Origin: Paraburkholderia sejongensis
GTDB taxonomy: Bacteria; Pseudomonadota; Gammaproteobacteria; Burkholderiales; Burkholderiaceae
Length of the DNA: 64,000 nt
Direction of reading: 5' to 3'
NCBI RefSeq assembly: GCF_020880815.1
Contig: NZ_JAJITD010000005.1
Span: 1-64,000, forward strand
Both the position numbers and the translations under genes were made by a program. The notes beneath the pieces are model-generated. The model was not told where the DNA came from. It searched no databases and saw only the letters and a list, made by a program, of their open reading frames with translations. Shown one piece after another: positions 37,380 through 45,545 of this stretch. Each line of letters opens with the position of its first letter. Within the stretch, counting starts at the first letter, position 1.

Positions 37380-38672
37380 TCAGTGCATCGCCGTTTTCCC
37401 AACCGGCTGCGCATCGCTGTCGTTCAGCGTGTTCAGAAACGCGATCACATCGCGGATATCCCCTTCCGACCACACCGGTTTGCCGCCCTTGTGATTGGTC
37501 AGCGGAGCAGTACGGCGATCGACGTTGTTCTGATACTTCACGGGCAGATCGTCGAACGGCTGCTTGCCGCCGGGATGCGGATACCACTTCTGCGGGTTGG
37601 TGTCGCGCTGCACGTAGAAGCGCAGCGACTCTTCCAGCGTGTGGAAGCGCCCGTTGTGGAAGAACACCTTGCGCGTGCTGACGTTGCGCAACGTCGGTGT
37701 CCTGAACATTCCGCAGTACCAAGCGGTGTCGGACTTGTCGGTTCGCAGCGGCCCGCACAGCCCCATGTCGTAGTACTTCGGATCCGCATTGGCCGGAATT
37801 TCCGGATTGCGCGGCACCCCGAGCGTCTGGAAGTTGTAGTCGGTCAGCACCGGGTGCGCGCCGGCCGCGCCCTTCTCGACCAGATGGCAGGACGCGCAGT
37901 TGCCGCGCTCCGGATCGACGAACAGCGCAAAGCCGCGTGCTTCCTGGGTGGTGAACCGCGCCTTGCCGTCGAGCACCTGGTCGAACTTGCTGTCGAACGG
38001 CTGAAAGCTCGGGTCATCGAACTGGAAGCGTTCGAGCGCCTTGCCGAGCGCCGCGAGCGCGTCGGCCGGACGCGCGAAGATGTCCTCGCCGAATACCTCG
38101 CGAAAACGCACCGCATAGGCGGTTTTGCTCAGGCGGGCGGTAACGTCCGCGGCGTTCGCATTGGCCATCTCGTCCGGATTGAGCAGCGGAAACGCGGCCT
38201 GGTCGGCCGGGCGGTCGAAACGGCCATCCCACCCGTAGCCGCCGGACGGCTGATTGTCGCCGTCTTCGAGACGTTCCTTGAAGCTGCTCGCGTACGTGTG
38301 CGTCCAGATCGGCACGCGCCGCAGATAGCGCAGCGACGGCACCGCGCGGGTGCCGTAGTGCTTCAGGTCGGCGCCGCCCAGTTGCACCGCGAGCCCGTTC
38401 GGCGGACCGTACGCATGCTCGGGGCTATGACAGCTCGCGCACGAAAGTTTGCCCGAGGCGGATAACGACGGATCGAAAAACGCCAGCTTGCCGAGTTGCG
38501 CCATGTCCTTGCTGGAAAGCGCCGCCGCTGGCTTCGGCGCGGGCGCCGCAACGGTCGCGGCGCCCGCCGTGTTCAGGGGAGCGTCCTGCTGGCCACATGC
38601 CGTGAGGAACACGCTTGCAATGAAAAAAAGGGCCGCCCCCCGGGCGGTCCCTTTCGAACAGTTAAAAAACAT
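37380..38672 (-). CDS. di-heme cytochrome c peroxidase (MauG/CcpA family) lipoprotein
   Basis: A 430-residue periplasmic di-heme protein. A lipobox LTAC gives C26. Heme c sites are CASCH at 78-82 and CASCH at 259-263. Family blocks include FFDPSLSASGKLSCASCHSPEHA and MFRTPTLRNVSTRKVFFHNG. Members reduce hydrogen peroxide or oxidise other substrates. It follows the phosphoesterase gene by 6 bp on the same strand. A terminator hairpin for that gene lies inside its signal-peptide codons, so its expression may depend on readthrough or on active translation. Confidence 0.93.
   Translation of the reverse strand: MFFNCSKGTARGAALFFIASVFLTACGQQDAPLNTAGAATVAAPAPKPAAALSSKDMAQLGKLAFFDPSLSASGKLSCASCHSPEHAYGPPNGLAVQLGGADLKHYGTRAVPSLRYLRRVPIWTHTYASSFKERLEDGDNQPSGGYGWDGRFDRPADQAAFPLLNPDEMANANAADVTARLSKTAYAVRFREVFGEDIFARPADALAALGKALERFQFDDPSFQPFDSKFDQVLDGKARFTTQEARGFALFVDPERGNCASCHLVEKGAAGAHPVLTDYNFQTLGVPRNPEIPANADPKYYDMGLCGPLRTDKSDTAWYCGMFRTPTLRNVSTRKVFFHNGRFHTLEESLRFYVQRDTNPQKWYPHPGGKQPFDDLPVKYQNNVDRRTAPLTNHKGGKPVWSEGDIRDVIAFLNTLNDSDAQPVGKTAMH
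38623..38654 (-). terminator. intrinsic terminator embedded in the start of the peroxidase gene
   Basis: On the minus strand AAAGGGACCGCCC pairs with GGGCGGCCCTTT (one bulged A) around a 3-nt loop, followed by seven T. It lies 18-50 bp past the peroxidase start codon and just after the phosphoesterase stop, so it is both a terminator and signal-peptide coding sequence (SKGTARGAALFF). Confidence 0.82.
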
Positions 38673-38678
38673 CTGTGT

Positions 38679-40592
38679 TTATTGGGTGAAGATGTCGGAC
38701 CCGAAGGTCACGAGTTTCGAGTCGTCCGCATATCCCAGGTATTCCGGAATACCGAAGCGGTCTTCCAGGCTCTTGAGCAGCGAGTAGTGGTTGTAGCCGG
38801 TGGTGCTGGTCGTGCCCGCCTTGATGAACGGCGACAGCAGCACAGCGCCCGTGCGGTCACCGCCGACGCCGTCATAGTGCATACCGATCTGGATCGTCTT
38901 CACCGTCGACGGCAGCGACGAAGCGTTGATGCCGAGAGTCGATGCGTACGCGATCGGCAGAGTCGACATGATCTGATCTTCCGGACGCTTGACGTTCGGG
39001 CCGGTCTGCTGGTTGCAGCACGACTCGCCGGTCAGGTTGATCGTCAGATTCATCTGCGTGTAGGCCGAGTTGAACGTCGAGGTCATCGGCGAGCTGGCCG
39101 CGTTCGACTCGTCGAAGTTGATGATGATCAGGCCGTCCTGCTTGTAGGCCGCCGATGCCTGGATGAGCGGAATCCACTTCTTCAGGAACGCATCGATCGA
39201 GGTCAGGCCGCCGGCCGCGCCGCTCTTGCAGCCCTTGCCCGCCGCGCCGGTACCGTCGCCGTCGTGGCCGTCGTCGCACAGGTTCGGCGTGATGAACACG
39301 AAGTTCGGCGTGGTATCGAGCGACTTCAGGTCGTTCTCGAGGTTGTCGTCCAGGTTCACGACGTGCTGGTCGCAGTAGTCGATGTCGTCGATGATCGAGT
39401 GGAAGTACACGAACGGGTTGTGACGGGTCGCGTACGCATCGGCCTTCACGTCGCCCGATGCCGAGCTCGCCTGAGCGGACTGGGTGCCGTCGACCGCCTT
39501 CGCCGGATCCTTGCCGGCCAGCTTCGCGGTACGGGCGGGGAAGCTGCAGGTCCTGGTGCCGTCGCGGTTCAGGTCGTTGCCCATGTCGCCCATGTAGCCC
39601 TTCCACGTCAGCTTCGCGTTATCGAGCTGGTTCGGGAACGTCTTCACGCGCGCCGGGAACACGCAGCCGCCGCCGGCGTGACCGTTCGCGTCGGTGCCGG
39701 CCTTCAGGATCTTCGGGTTGGCGCTGTCGTTGCCGGCATCGACGACATCCGACCAGAGGCTGAAGCAGTCGGTTTCGGTATCGACCGTGGACGGCTGGCC
39801 GCTCATCATCGAAATGTAGTTATCCAGACTGACGTGGCCGGTGCCGTAGTAGTTGGTCAGCAGCGCGCCTTGCGGCGCGAGCGACTTCAGATACGGGTCC
39901 TGGCTGCTGGCAGCGGCGGTTGTGCCGAAGGATTCTTCGTAGTTCTTGTTTTCGAGCGTGATCACGAACACGTGACGAATGCTCTTTGCACCGACGACGG
40001 TCTTGATGTAGTTGTCGCTGGCGGTCTTCACGGCCGCGAGGCTGCTGTCGGTGTTGAAGTCGGCGAGCAGCTTGTCGGTCGACACGCCGCCGAACTTCGT
40101 CGCCAAGGTGGTCTTCGCGTCGCTTAGCGTCGCGCCGCCGGCCACCAGTTGAGCGAGCTGCGTGGTGATCGCGCTGACGCTGCCGGTCGCGCCGTTCGGG
40201 GCGAGGAAGAATGCGCCGTTGCCAAACTTGGTGCCCATGTCGTTGCCGTTGGCATCGTTCTCGCGGGCGTTGGTCAGATCCGCGACGATGTTTTTCCACG
40301 CGCCGCCGCTCTTGTCGCCGATCGAGAATTTGCCCTTCGCATCGCTGACTGCCGACGGTTCGTCGCTGTCGCACTTGCCGTTGTCGTTCAGGTCGAGACA
40401 GACCTTGGCGTTCTGAATGTAGCTGCCGAGCACCTGGCCGGCCACTTGCGGGGTTTTGTCGACGGAAGCCTGCGGGGTGCTATCCACGCTGTCTCCACAG
40501 GCGGCGAGACCAGCCGCCAGACCGATCGCGGTCAGCAGGGCAAAGGTGCCCTTGCGCCACATCGGGTTCTTGTTTTTGTTCGAAGAAGTCAC
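38679..40592 (-). CDS. phosphoesterase (acid phosphatase/phospholipase C superfamily) lipoprotein
   Basis: A 637-residue predicted lipoprotein with lipobox LAAC (C32). An EF-hand-like loop, DLNDNGKCDSDE (67-78), has Asp/Asn at 1, 3, 5 and Glu at 12, suggesting Ca2+. Residues from 205 form the phosphoesterase domain: HVFVITLENKNYEESFGT (metal-type E214/N215), then YYGTGHVSLDNYISMMSGQP and FVFITPNLCDDGHDGDG. It is related to AcpA-like acid phosphatases and PlcC-type enzymes; substrate unknown. GTG at 40592 has CTGGAG five bases upstream and gives a Lys-rich n-region, better than ATG 40562. Confidence 0.88.
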   Translation of the reverse strand: MTSSNKNKNPMWRKGTFALLTAIGLAAGLAACGDSVDSTPQASVDKTPQVAGQVLGSYIQNAKVCLDLNDNGKCDSDEPSAVSDAKGKFSIGDKSGGAWKNIVADLTNARENDANGNDMGTKFGNGAFFLAPNGATGSVSAITTQLAQLVAGGATLSDAKTTLATKFGGVSTDKLLADFNTDSSLAAVKTASDNYIKTVVGAKSIRHVFVITLENKNYEESFGTTAAASSQDPYLKSLAPQGALLTNYYGTGHVSLDNYISMMSGQPSTVDTETDCFSLWSDVVDAGNDSANPKILKAGTDANGHAGGGCVFPARVKTFPNQLDNAKLTWKGYMGDMGNDLNRDGTRTCSFPARTAKLAGKDPAKAVDGTQSAQASSASGDVKADAYATRHNPFVYFHSIIDDIDYCDQHVVNLDDNLENDLKSLDTTPNFVFITPNLCDDGHDGDGTGAAGKGCKSGAAGGLTSIDAFLKKWIPLIQASAAYKQDGLIIINFDESNAASSPMTSTFNSAYTQMNLTINLTGESCCNQQTGPNVKRPEDQIMSTLPIAYASTLGINASSLPSTVKTIQIGMHYDGVGGDRTGAVLLSPFIKAGTTSTTGYNHYSLLKSLEDRFGIPEYLGYADDSKLVTFGSDIFTQ

Positions 40593-40702
40593 TTGCGCTC
40601 CAGTCGCGTGCGAGCGGAGTTGCGCCCTCACGCATCCCCTGCCCGTTTTGTTAGGTGTATTACATCGGGGTAGGAGAGTAAGGCGGGGGTGTGACAGGGG
40701 TG

Positions 40703-41221
40703 TTACAGGGGTGTCGGCGGAGATGGGGGAAGTTTGAAGGGGATGCGGGAAGTGGTGATGCGAGGAAGCCGCGGGCGCGTACCCATTACGTCCTGAAAGC
40801 AGAACGCCGTCACAATCCGTCGCCGCCATACGAAACCCATGCGCGCCTTGTCGTACGACCGCGGCAAACTTTCTGGTTTCTTCCTCATGTAATCGGGAAC
40901 GACGGTCTCATCGACCTTCTTTATATCCTTCAGCGGGGCGTCAGGCGCATCAAATGACCAAGCCTCCCAATGACCGGGGCCCTTCGGAGCGCCCTGACTG
41001 ACAAGCCTTAGCACATGTAGCACCCTATCTACCGGATTCCAGCATATCGACCTGTATCGGACGTTGTCTCCATCCCGTTCGCGTTGAAAAAGCGCAAACC
41101 GATACAACCCTTTCGGCCATTCCTCGTACGGTAGCTGCAGTTGCTCGAGCATCGTCGTATCGGCTACTCGAGGTCGAAGCCGCGAGACGGCGCCGAGCTC
41201 TTCAAGTCCACGCTTAGCCAT
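40703..41221 (-). CDS. island protein of unknown function, 172 residues
   Basis: A soluble 172-residue protein without a recognised domain. The N-terminal two thirds look like a folded domain (LPYEEWPKGLYRFALFQRER; WNPVDRVLHVLRLVSQGAP). The last 25 residues are basic and Pro-rich (RIPFKLPPSPPTPL). A good GGGGAG site precedes ATG 41221. It lies 26 bp after the 96-residue gene, forming an operon that diverges from the large zinc-finger membrane protein. G+C is lower than the chromosome around it. Confidence 0.65.
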   Translation of the reverse strand: MAKRGLEELGAVSRLRPRVADTTMLEQLQLPYEEWPKGLYRFALFQRERDGDNVRYRSICWNPVDRVLHVLRLVSQGAPKGPGHWEAWSFDAPDAPLKDIKKVDETVVPDYMRKKPESLPRSYDKARMGFVWRRRIVTAFCFQDVMGTRPRLPRITTSRIPFKLPPSPPTPL

Positions 41222-41247
41222 GTTGCCTCTCCCCTTGGAATTGCAAT

Positions 41248-41538
41248 TTACAGTTGGCAGTTGCGTCTGACCAGCTCTAGCCTTTTGTCCGTCCTCAAAG
41301 GGTAGTCGTGGTCTATTTCAAGGAAGCCGTAGACGACTGCCGCTGTGAATCGGTGGTAGGCCGCGTCCGAGCTGATGCCCATGTTGCGCGATACCCTAAG
41401 CATCACTGCATCGAGGCTTCCCCGATTGCTGCTTCGAAGAACAACCGGCGCAAACAGGCGAGCTGCATTTACGAGGGATGGAAGGTCCTGCTCGCGTGCA
41501 ATGTTGTAGAGATAGCGCAGATTGACGAACTCGGTCAT
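41248..41538 (-). CDS. island protein of unknown function, 96 residues
   Basis: A 96-residue, mainly helical protein (LRYLYNIAREQDLPSLVNAA; SNRGSLDAVMLRVSRNMGIS). No recognised family. Its start is 53 bp from the start of the divergent 602-residue gene, so both must share a short control region. No clear ribosome site. First gene of the minus-strand pair. Possibly an adaptor or regulator, but that is speculation. Confidence 0.55.
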   Translation of the reverse strand: MTEFVNLRYLYNIAREQDLPSLVNAARLFAPVVLRSSNRGSLDAVMLRVSRNMGISSDAAYHRFTAAVVYGFLEIDHDYPLRTDKRLELVRRNCQL

Positions 41539-41591
41539 CGGGACGGCGTTGCCGCGGAGAAGCTCCCACGTCCAGCGGTTCGTATAACCAG

Positions 41592-43400
41592 ATGGTCACG
41601 CGTACGCGCTGGAACGGCCGAAACAACGAAACCTATTCGGAGAATATTCGGCGCTCGTGTTCGTCGTGCGGCGGCGGTGGTCGGGTTGTGTGCACGACTT
41701 GCGGCGGCTCCGGTAAGCAGACTTGTCGAGCGTGCTCGGGGCACGGATTTTTCACCGACATTTCCAACGTGCGTTCCGTTGCCACGCCGTGGTGGCACGT
41801 TCCCAGGCACAGTGGACTCGCTGCGGAAGCACTCGTCGCGGCACTGGAACGTAGAGGCACAGAGACTGCGCGGGAACTGGTACCTTTTAACCTTGCGGGT
41901 ACTGAATATAACGAAAGCGATAACTGGGTTGTGCGCTACACCGGTACGGCTGATGTCGTAGAGCTCGGCCTTGATGTCGCCGAAACTCCGTATGCTGTGG
42001 CTGCCGTCGGCGTGAATGTCATCCCAATCAAGACTCCGCCGATTTTCGACCAGCTTCTACGCGGCGAATTGAAGGACATCGCTGCGACACTGGGGAATGG
42101 GAAAGACGGCCGTTCCAATATCCGCCGACAGGCGAAACGGCTCTATGCCGTCTTCCGAAGTGTTCCTGTGCTCGACAAAGCTATGCGGAGTGTTGCCAAG
42201 CTCGACAAAGAATCGAGGTCGAATCCTGCGCCAGTCGTGGTTCGTGTTGCAGAAGGCTTCATATCGGCCCAGTCTGCGGAGACCTTCGGTATAGTGTTCC
42301 TTCATACCCTCGACAAGGTCTCGCCCGCGAACTCTTGGGTCGCCTGGGCATTGGTCGCGTTGCTTCCCATCCTTGCGGCGTTTGTCTCGGCTGCCAACAA
42401 CTTCCTTACATTCTCTCCGACACACCCATGGCAGGCCCTGCTGCCGCTTTGCTTTGGTATGGGGTTCGCCGGCGCTGTCATGGTCGTCGTTTCGCCAGTT
42501 GGTTGGGCATTGAGCGCCACAGTTAGCTCGCTACTGCGGCTCAAGGTACCGGCTGAATATCGGCAGCGCGGTCGTAACTGGGCACCTCTCAAAACCGCTT
42601 GCCTCGTGACGATGTCAGCGTCCTTCACCGGGGCACTCTACGGAGCCGCCGGCGCGATGCATTGGGCTCCGCCCATTACCAGTGCGACAACGCCTATTGC
42701 AAGTTATGCGGTCGCTCACACGGCCCAAGAAGGTGGCGTCAACCGGTTCTTCGCGAAATTCTTGCCATCGCGGCAGGCAGATGCAGCGCCCGTTGTCGAG
42801 TCGCCCCTAGATTCGCGCCGCGAAGTGCAGCGATTTCTAATAGCACACGGCTATCTTCGCGGGCAGGCAGATGGAACGCTTGGAACGCGTACTAACGCAG
42901 CAATTTTGAAGTATGAACGGCATGAGAAGCTTAGTGCCTCGACTCCAATACCCGAGCTTCTGGCGCACATGAAAACTGACACTGCCACCTCATCCGAGAC
43001 GGTCGAGCCCGGCGGGCAGCTTCCCCCAGCCAACAAGATGGAAGCCGGATTGAAGCCGGCAGGAATTGAACGGCCGGTTGCGCTGCAGAGCATTAAAGCA
43101 AACAATCCCGTAGTCGCGCCCCAGGCGACGCACAACGCTCCCAGCGTTCCGTGCAGTCAGGACGGAACGTATTTTGGCAGCAATGTTTGCAATGACGCCC
43201 TCTTGTCGAGCACATACCAGCGGGAACTGCAGGCATACGAGGCAGCGCAGAGTCGGCTCGGTCACGTCGACAATGGACTTCGCATCGAGCAGGAACGCTG
43301 GATGGACGCGGTCACGCACAGTTGCGGGGATGCGCAATGTCTGACAACAGCATTCGAAAAACGAGCCGCGGATTTGAATGCACGGTATCGTGGAGGCTAG
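41592..43400 (+). CDS. multidomain membrane protein: DnaJ-type zinc finger, TM helices, PG-binding-like and LprI-like domains
   Basis: A 602-residue protein with an unusual architecture. Residues 23-52 hold three CxxCxGxG-type repeats (C23/C26, C34/C37, C45/C48), a DnaJ-like zinc finger with no J domain. Residues 53-240 are a soluble region of unknown type. Three hydrophobic segments follow at about 246-268, 282-306 and 335-356. Residues about 406-446 match a peptidoglycan-binding repeat (VQRFLIAHGYLRGQADG, then GTRTNAAILKYE). Residues 520-600 resemble the LprI/DUF1311 pattern (CSQDG, VCNDALLSSTY, QERWMDAV, CLTTAFEKRAADL). The zinc finger is likely cytosolic and the tail periplasmic. Function unknown; may link envelope state to a cytosolic response. 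Confidence 0.8.
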   Translation: MVTRTRWNGRNNETYSENIRRSCSSCGGGGRVVCTTCGGSGKQTCRACSGHGFFTDISNVRSVATPWWHVPRHSGLAAEALVAALERRGTETARELVPFNLAGTEYNESDNWVVRYTGTADVVELGLDVAETPYAVAAVGVNVIPIKTPPIFDQLLRGELKDIAATLGNGKDGRSNIRRQAKRLYAVFRSVPVLDKAMRSVAKLDKESRSNPAPVVVRVAEGFISAQSAETFGIVFLHTLDKVSPANSWVAWALVALLPILAAFVSAANNFLTFSPTHPWQALLPLCFGMGFAGAVMVVVSPVGWALSATVSSLLRLKVPAEYRQRGRNWAPLKTACLVTMSASFTGALYGAAGAMHWAPPITSATTPIASYAVAHTAQEGGVNRFFAKFLPSRQADAAPVVESPLDSRREVQRFLIAHGYLRGQADGTLGTRTNAAILKYERHEKLSASTPIPELLAHMKTDTATSSETVEPGGQLPPANKMEAGLKPAGIERPVALQSIKANNPVVAPQATHNAPSVPCSQDGTYFGSNVCNDALLSSTYQRELQAYEAAQSRLGHVDNGLRIEQERWMDAVTHSCGDAQCLTTAFEKRAADLNARYRGG

Positions 43401-43446
43401 TGGAAATACTTGCGAGTCGCGAGGCGCTCCGTAATCGAACTATCGA

Positions 43447-43671
43447 ATGGACCTTTGGATTCAGCCTTGCGAAAAGTGCGCCGCCCTTCATGGCGAATCG
43501 GCGGCAGGACCTCCGCATCAAGACCTTGTGCTCAGTGGCGTCGGGACGGTTGAAGATTCGCAGCGGGAGGAGCACTACACATGCGCGCGATGCAGCGGAG
43601 CGTTTGCTCGCATACTTGCTGGGCCGTCGACAGGCCAGGTTTGGTTGTTGCTGAACGCAGGGCGGTATTGA
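43447..43671 (+). CDS. small four-cysteine (zinc-ribbon-like) protein
   Basis: A 74-residue protein with two CxxC pairs, C8/C11 (PCEKC) and C46/C49 (CARC), an arrangement typical of a zinc ribbon. The C terminus is LAGPSTGQVWLLLNAGRY. It starts 46 bp after the 602-residue gene in the same direction and probably shares its transcript. Composition and the Cys spacing argue against a chance frame. No named family; ribosome site weak. Confidence 0.6.
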   Translation: MDLWIQPCEKCAALHGESAAGPPHQDLVLSGVGTVEDSQREEHYTCARCSGAFARILAGPSTGQVWLLLNAGRY

Positions 43672-43785
43672 AGAAATGCCCACCAACCGCTGATGTGCAC
43701 AAGTAAGGGGGCCGTCGGACCGCGTGCTGGCGAGGCAGCGACGCCAACGCGTCGCCCATTCCAACTACCGTTCCGTCGTCACCTC

Positions 43786-44424
43786 ATGCCGAAGTTATCC
43801 GCAGACCACCGACCCCGAACCCGTCTTGTCCAAGCCCGCCGCCTGCTGGCAATCGCGCAGACCGGGCTCCACTACGCTACCAGTGACTTCGACAGGGAAC
43901 GCTACGAGGAGATTGCGGGAATCGCTCACAACCAGATTGCCGAGCTTGCGTCGATGGAAACTGGCAAGGTCGCTGAGCTTTTCTCATTAGAATCAGGCTA
44001 CGCGAATCCGAAGCTTGACGTCAGATGTGCAATCTTTGACGAAGTCGGTCGCATTCTGCTTGTCCGCGAGGCTGCCGACGGACTGTGGTCAATCCCGGGT
44101 GGTTGGGCCAACGTAGGTTTGTCGCCTGCCGAGAATGCAGCGAAGGAAGCCCGCGAGGAAAGCGGATATACGGTGCGTATCGAACGTCTGCTAGCGGTCT
44201 GGGACATGAATAAGCATGCCCATCCGCCGTCCACGTTTCACATCTGGAAGTTAGTGTTCCTTGGCGCGACGGAGAAAGCAGGAGCGATAATCGGCTCGGA
44301 GACGGATAGCGTTAATTTTTTCAGTCTAGAAGACCTTCCTTCACTATCGCTTGGGCGCATACTGCCCGAACAGATTGGAAGGTTAGTCGAGCTATATCGT
44401 GCCGGGAGTGTGGACTTCGACTAG
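43786..44424 (+). CDS. NUDIX hydrolase with N-terminal NUDIX_N-like domain
   Basis: A 212-residue hydrolase of nucleoside diphosphates linked to another moiety. Residues about 14-60 resemble the NUDIX_N domain (ARRLLAIAQTGLHYATSDFDRERYEEI). The Nudix box reads GGWANVGLSPAENAAKEAREESGY (quoted in two parts: GGWANVGLSPAEN and AAKEAREESGY), preserving the metal-binding REESG. Substrate may be ADP-ribose or a related sugar nucleotide, as for this subgroup. ATG 43786 is preferred over an in-frame start at 43693. Same direction as the two preceding island genes, with a 114-bp gap. Confidence 0.88.
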   Translation: MPKLSADHRPRTRLVQARRLLAIAQTGLHYATSDFDRERYEEIAGIAHNQIAELASMETGKVAELFSLESGYANPKLDVRCAIFDEVGRILLVREAADGLWSIPGGWANVGLSPAENAAKEAREESGYTVRIERLLAVWDMNKHAHPPSTFHIWKLVFLGATEKAGAIIGSETDSVNFFSLEDLPSLSLGRILPEQIGRLVELYRAGSVDFD

Positions 44425-45164
44425 CACGGCTACCATCGCCACGGCTCGTCTTGTCGCGAAAGCTGACGGGAAAATCATGGTTCTCGCCCTATAACAGATT
44501 GCGAACGAAATCACTACGCTGGCGTTTCGCTAATTTTCGCCTTGGGCGATGCTGTCCGTCCGCTAGCTGCAGGCTAGGGCCGTTGACTTCCCGGACAAGC
44601 AGCTTCGGTTGAACGCCAGTTACAGAGCCAAGGCTTGGCTTCTCTCCGAAAGTCGTCAGGCACGTTTCGCTCTGCCAGCCCTCGCGCGACGAGCTGCGCG
44701 CGCTGTGGGCTGCGCATCGTTCCCCGCAGCGTCCAGGACGAAACTATCCCGCGTCTGATTCTTGAAATCGTCAGCCTTGGGAGTTCTCGGCGTCTTCGAT
44801 ACTGACGAGGACGCGCAGGAAGCAAGACTTGCGTGCGCGTGCACGTCGGTCGACTCGCAGGGTTAGCCTGACTTGGCTGCCTCATTGACCCGATACATAG
44901 GTCCGACACAACAGTGGTTTGCTCATGGCGTTGTCCTTCGCCGCAGGAAACCTATGCGCCCGCACACACGGTTTACTCGCGGCCAAAAGAGTTGGCCATG
45001 CAGCAAATAGACTTTTACGCCGCCGGAACCGGCTTCGCCAACGTAGGCGGGCGAGCCTGCGTCGAGGGCTCATGAGTTGACGTAGCATGCCGCCCGGCGC
45101 TGCAAGCTTGATGCGGATTTGTTGTTGTTCGCTCGACAGAATGCTCTGGCAAGCGCAAAAGAGG

Positions 45165-45188
45165 GGCGCTGGAAATGGCACCAGCGCC
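45165..45188. terminator. hairpin, possible bidirectional terminator
   Basis: GGCGCTGG (45165-45172) pairs with CCAGCGCC (45181-45188) and is followed by CTTTTGG, with an AAAAG before it. Which gene it serves is unclear; it could stop read-through past the glmS terminator. Confidence 0.5.
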
Positions 45189-45318
45189 TTTTGGCAATAG
45201 TTCCGGTTGCGCCTTGTGCGACTCCCTCGGCGCCAACCCAGCGGAGGGACGGGGACGGCGCGATGATGCGGGGGTTGGAGGCAGGCGAAAGCAGCGGAGA
45301 GTGAACGCGCTGAAGAGG

Positions 45319-45343
45319 AAAAACCGGGGGCGGAGGCCCCGGT
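45319..45343 (-). terminator. intrinsic terminator of glmS
   Basis: On the minus strand ACCGGGG pairs with CCCCGGT and is followed by five T, about 200 bp past the glmS stop. Confidence 0.72.
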
Positions 45344-45417
45344 CCGGCCGCGCGACGGATTCATTCCGTTGCCGTTTTTCGGAATTTCCCGTCGAAATCG
45401 GGCGACTTTGGGCCCCG

Positions 45418-45512
45418 GAATTAGAAGCGTTTACCTTGCAAAAACAGTCGCTTGGACGCAGAAAAGAGCTTCCGAAGCGGGAGATGCGTTTACGCGTATA
45501 CGCTTCTAATTC
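45418..45512. repeat. spaced inverted repeat downstream of glmS
   Basis: GAATTAGAAGCGT (45418-45430) recurs as its perfect complement ACGCTTCTAATTC (45500-45512). With one mismatch the match extends to 17 bp (GTTTAC versus GTATAC). The arms enclose 69 bp, and no flanking target duplication is evident. It lies 34 bp beyond the glmS stop. Confidence 0.6.
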
Positions 45513-45545
45513 AATCGAGCAGGGCCTGTCAGCCGCCAACCCGAT

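Larger units (their letters stand above)
44425..45545. other. 1.1-kb region without a convincing gene
   Basis: No intact gene is supported between the NUDIX gene and glmS. On the minus strand a 14-codon frame, MSKPLLCRTYVSGQ (44882-44926), has a GAAGGA site, and a GTG-started 62-codon frame (44656-44844) has protein-like composition (KADDFKNQTRDSFVLDAAG); both may be remnants. The right part holds the glmS terminator, a GGCGCTGG/CCAGCGCC hairpin and a spaced inverted repeat. No integrase or tRNA was seen. Confidence 0.5.

Noticed and set aside
44574..44909. 111-codon minus-strand frame after the NUDIX gene
   Set aside because: TTG start, Arg/Pro-rich junk-like composition; a different frame in the same place looks more protein-like, so neither is called.
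44882..45364. 160-codon minus-strand frame left of glmS
   Set aside because: Starts across the glmS terminator, with no domain; only its last 14 codons with their own ribosome site deserve mention.
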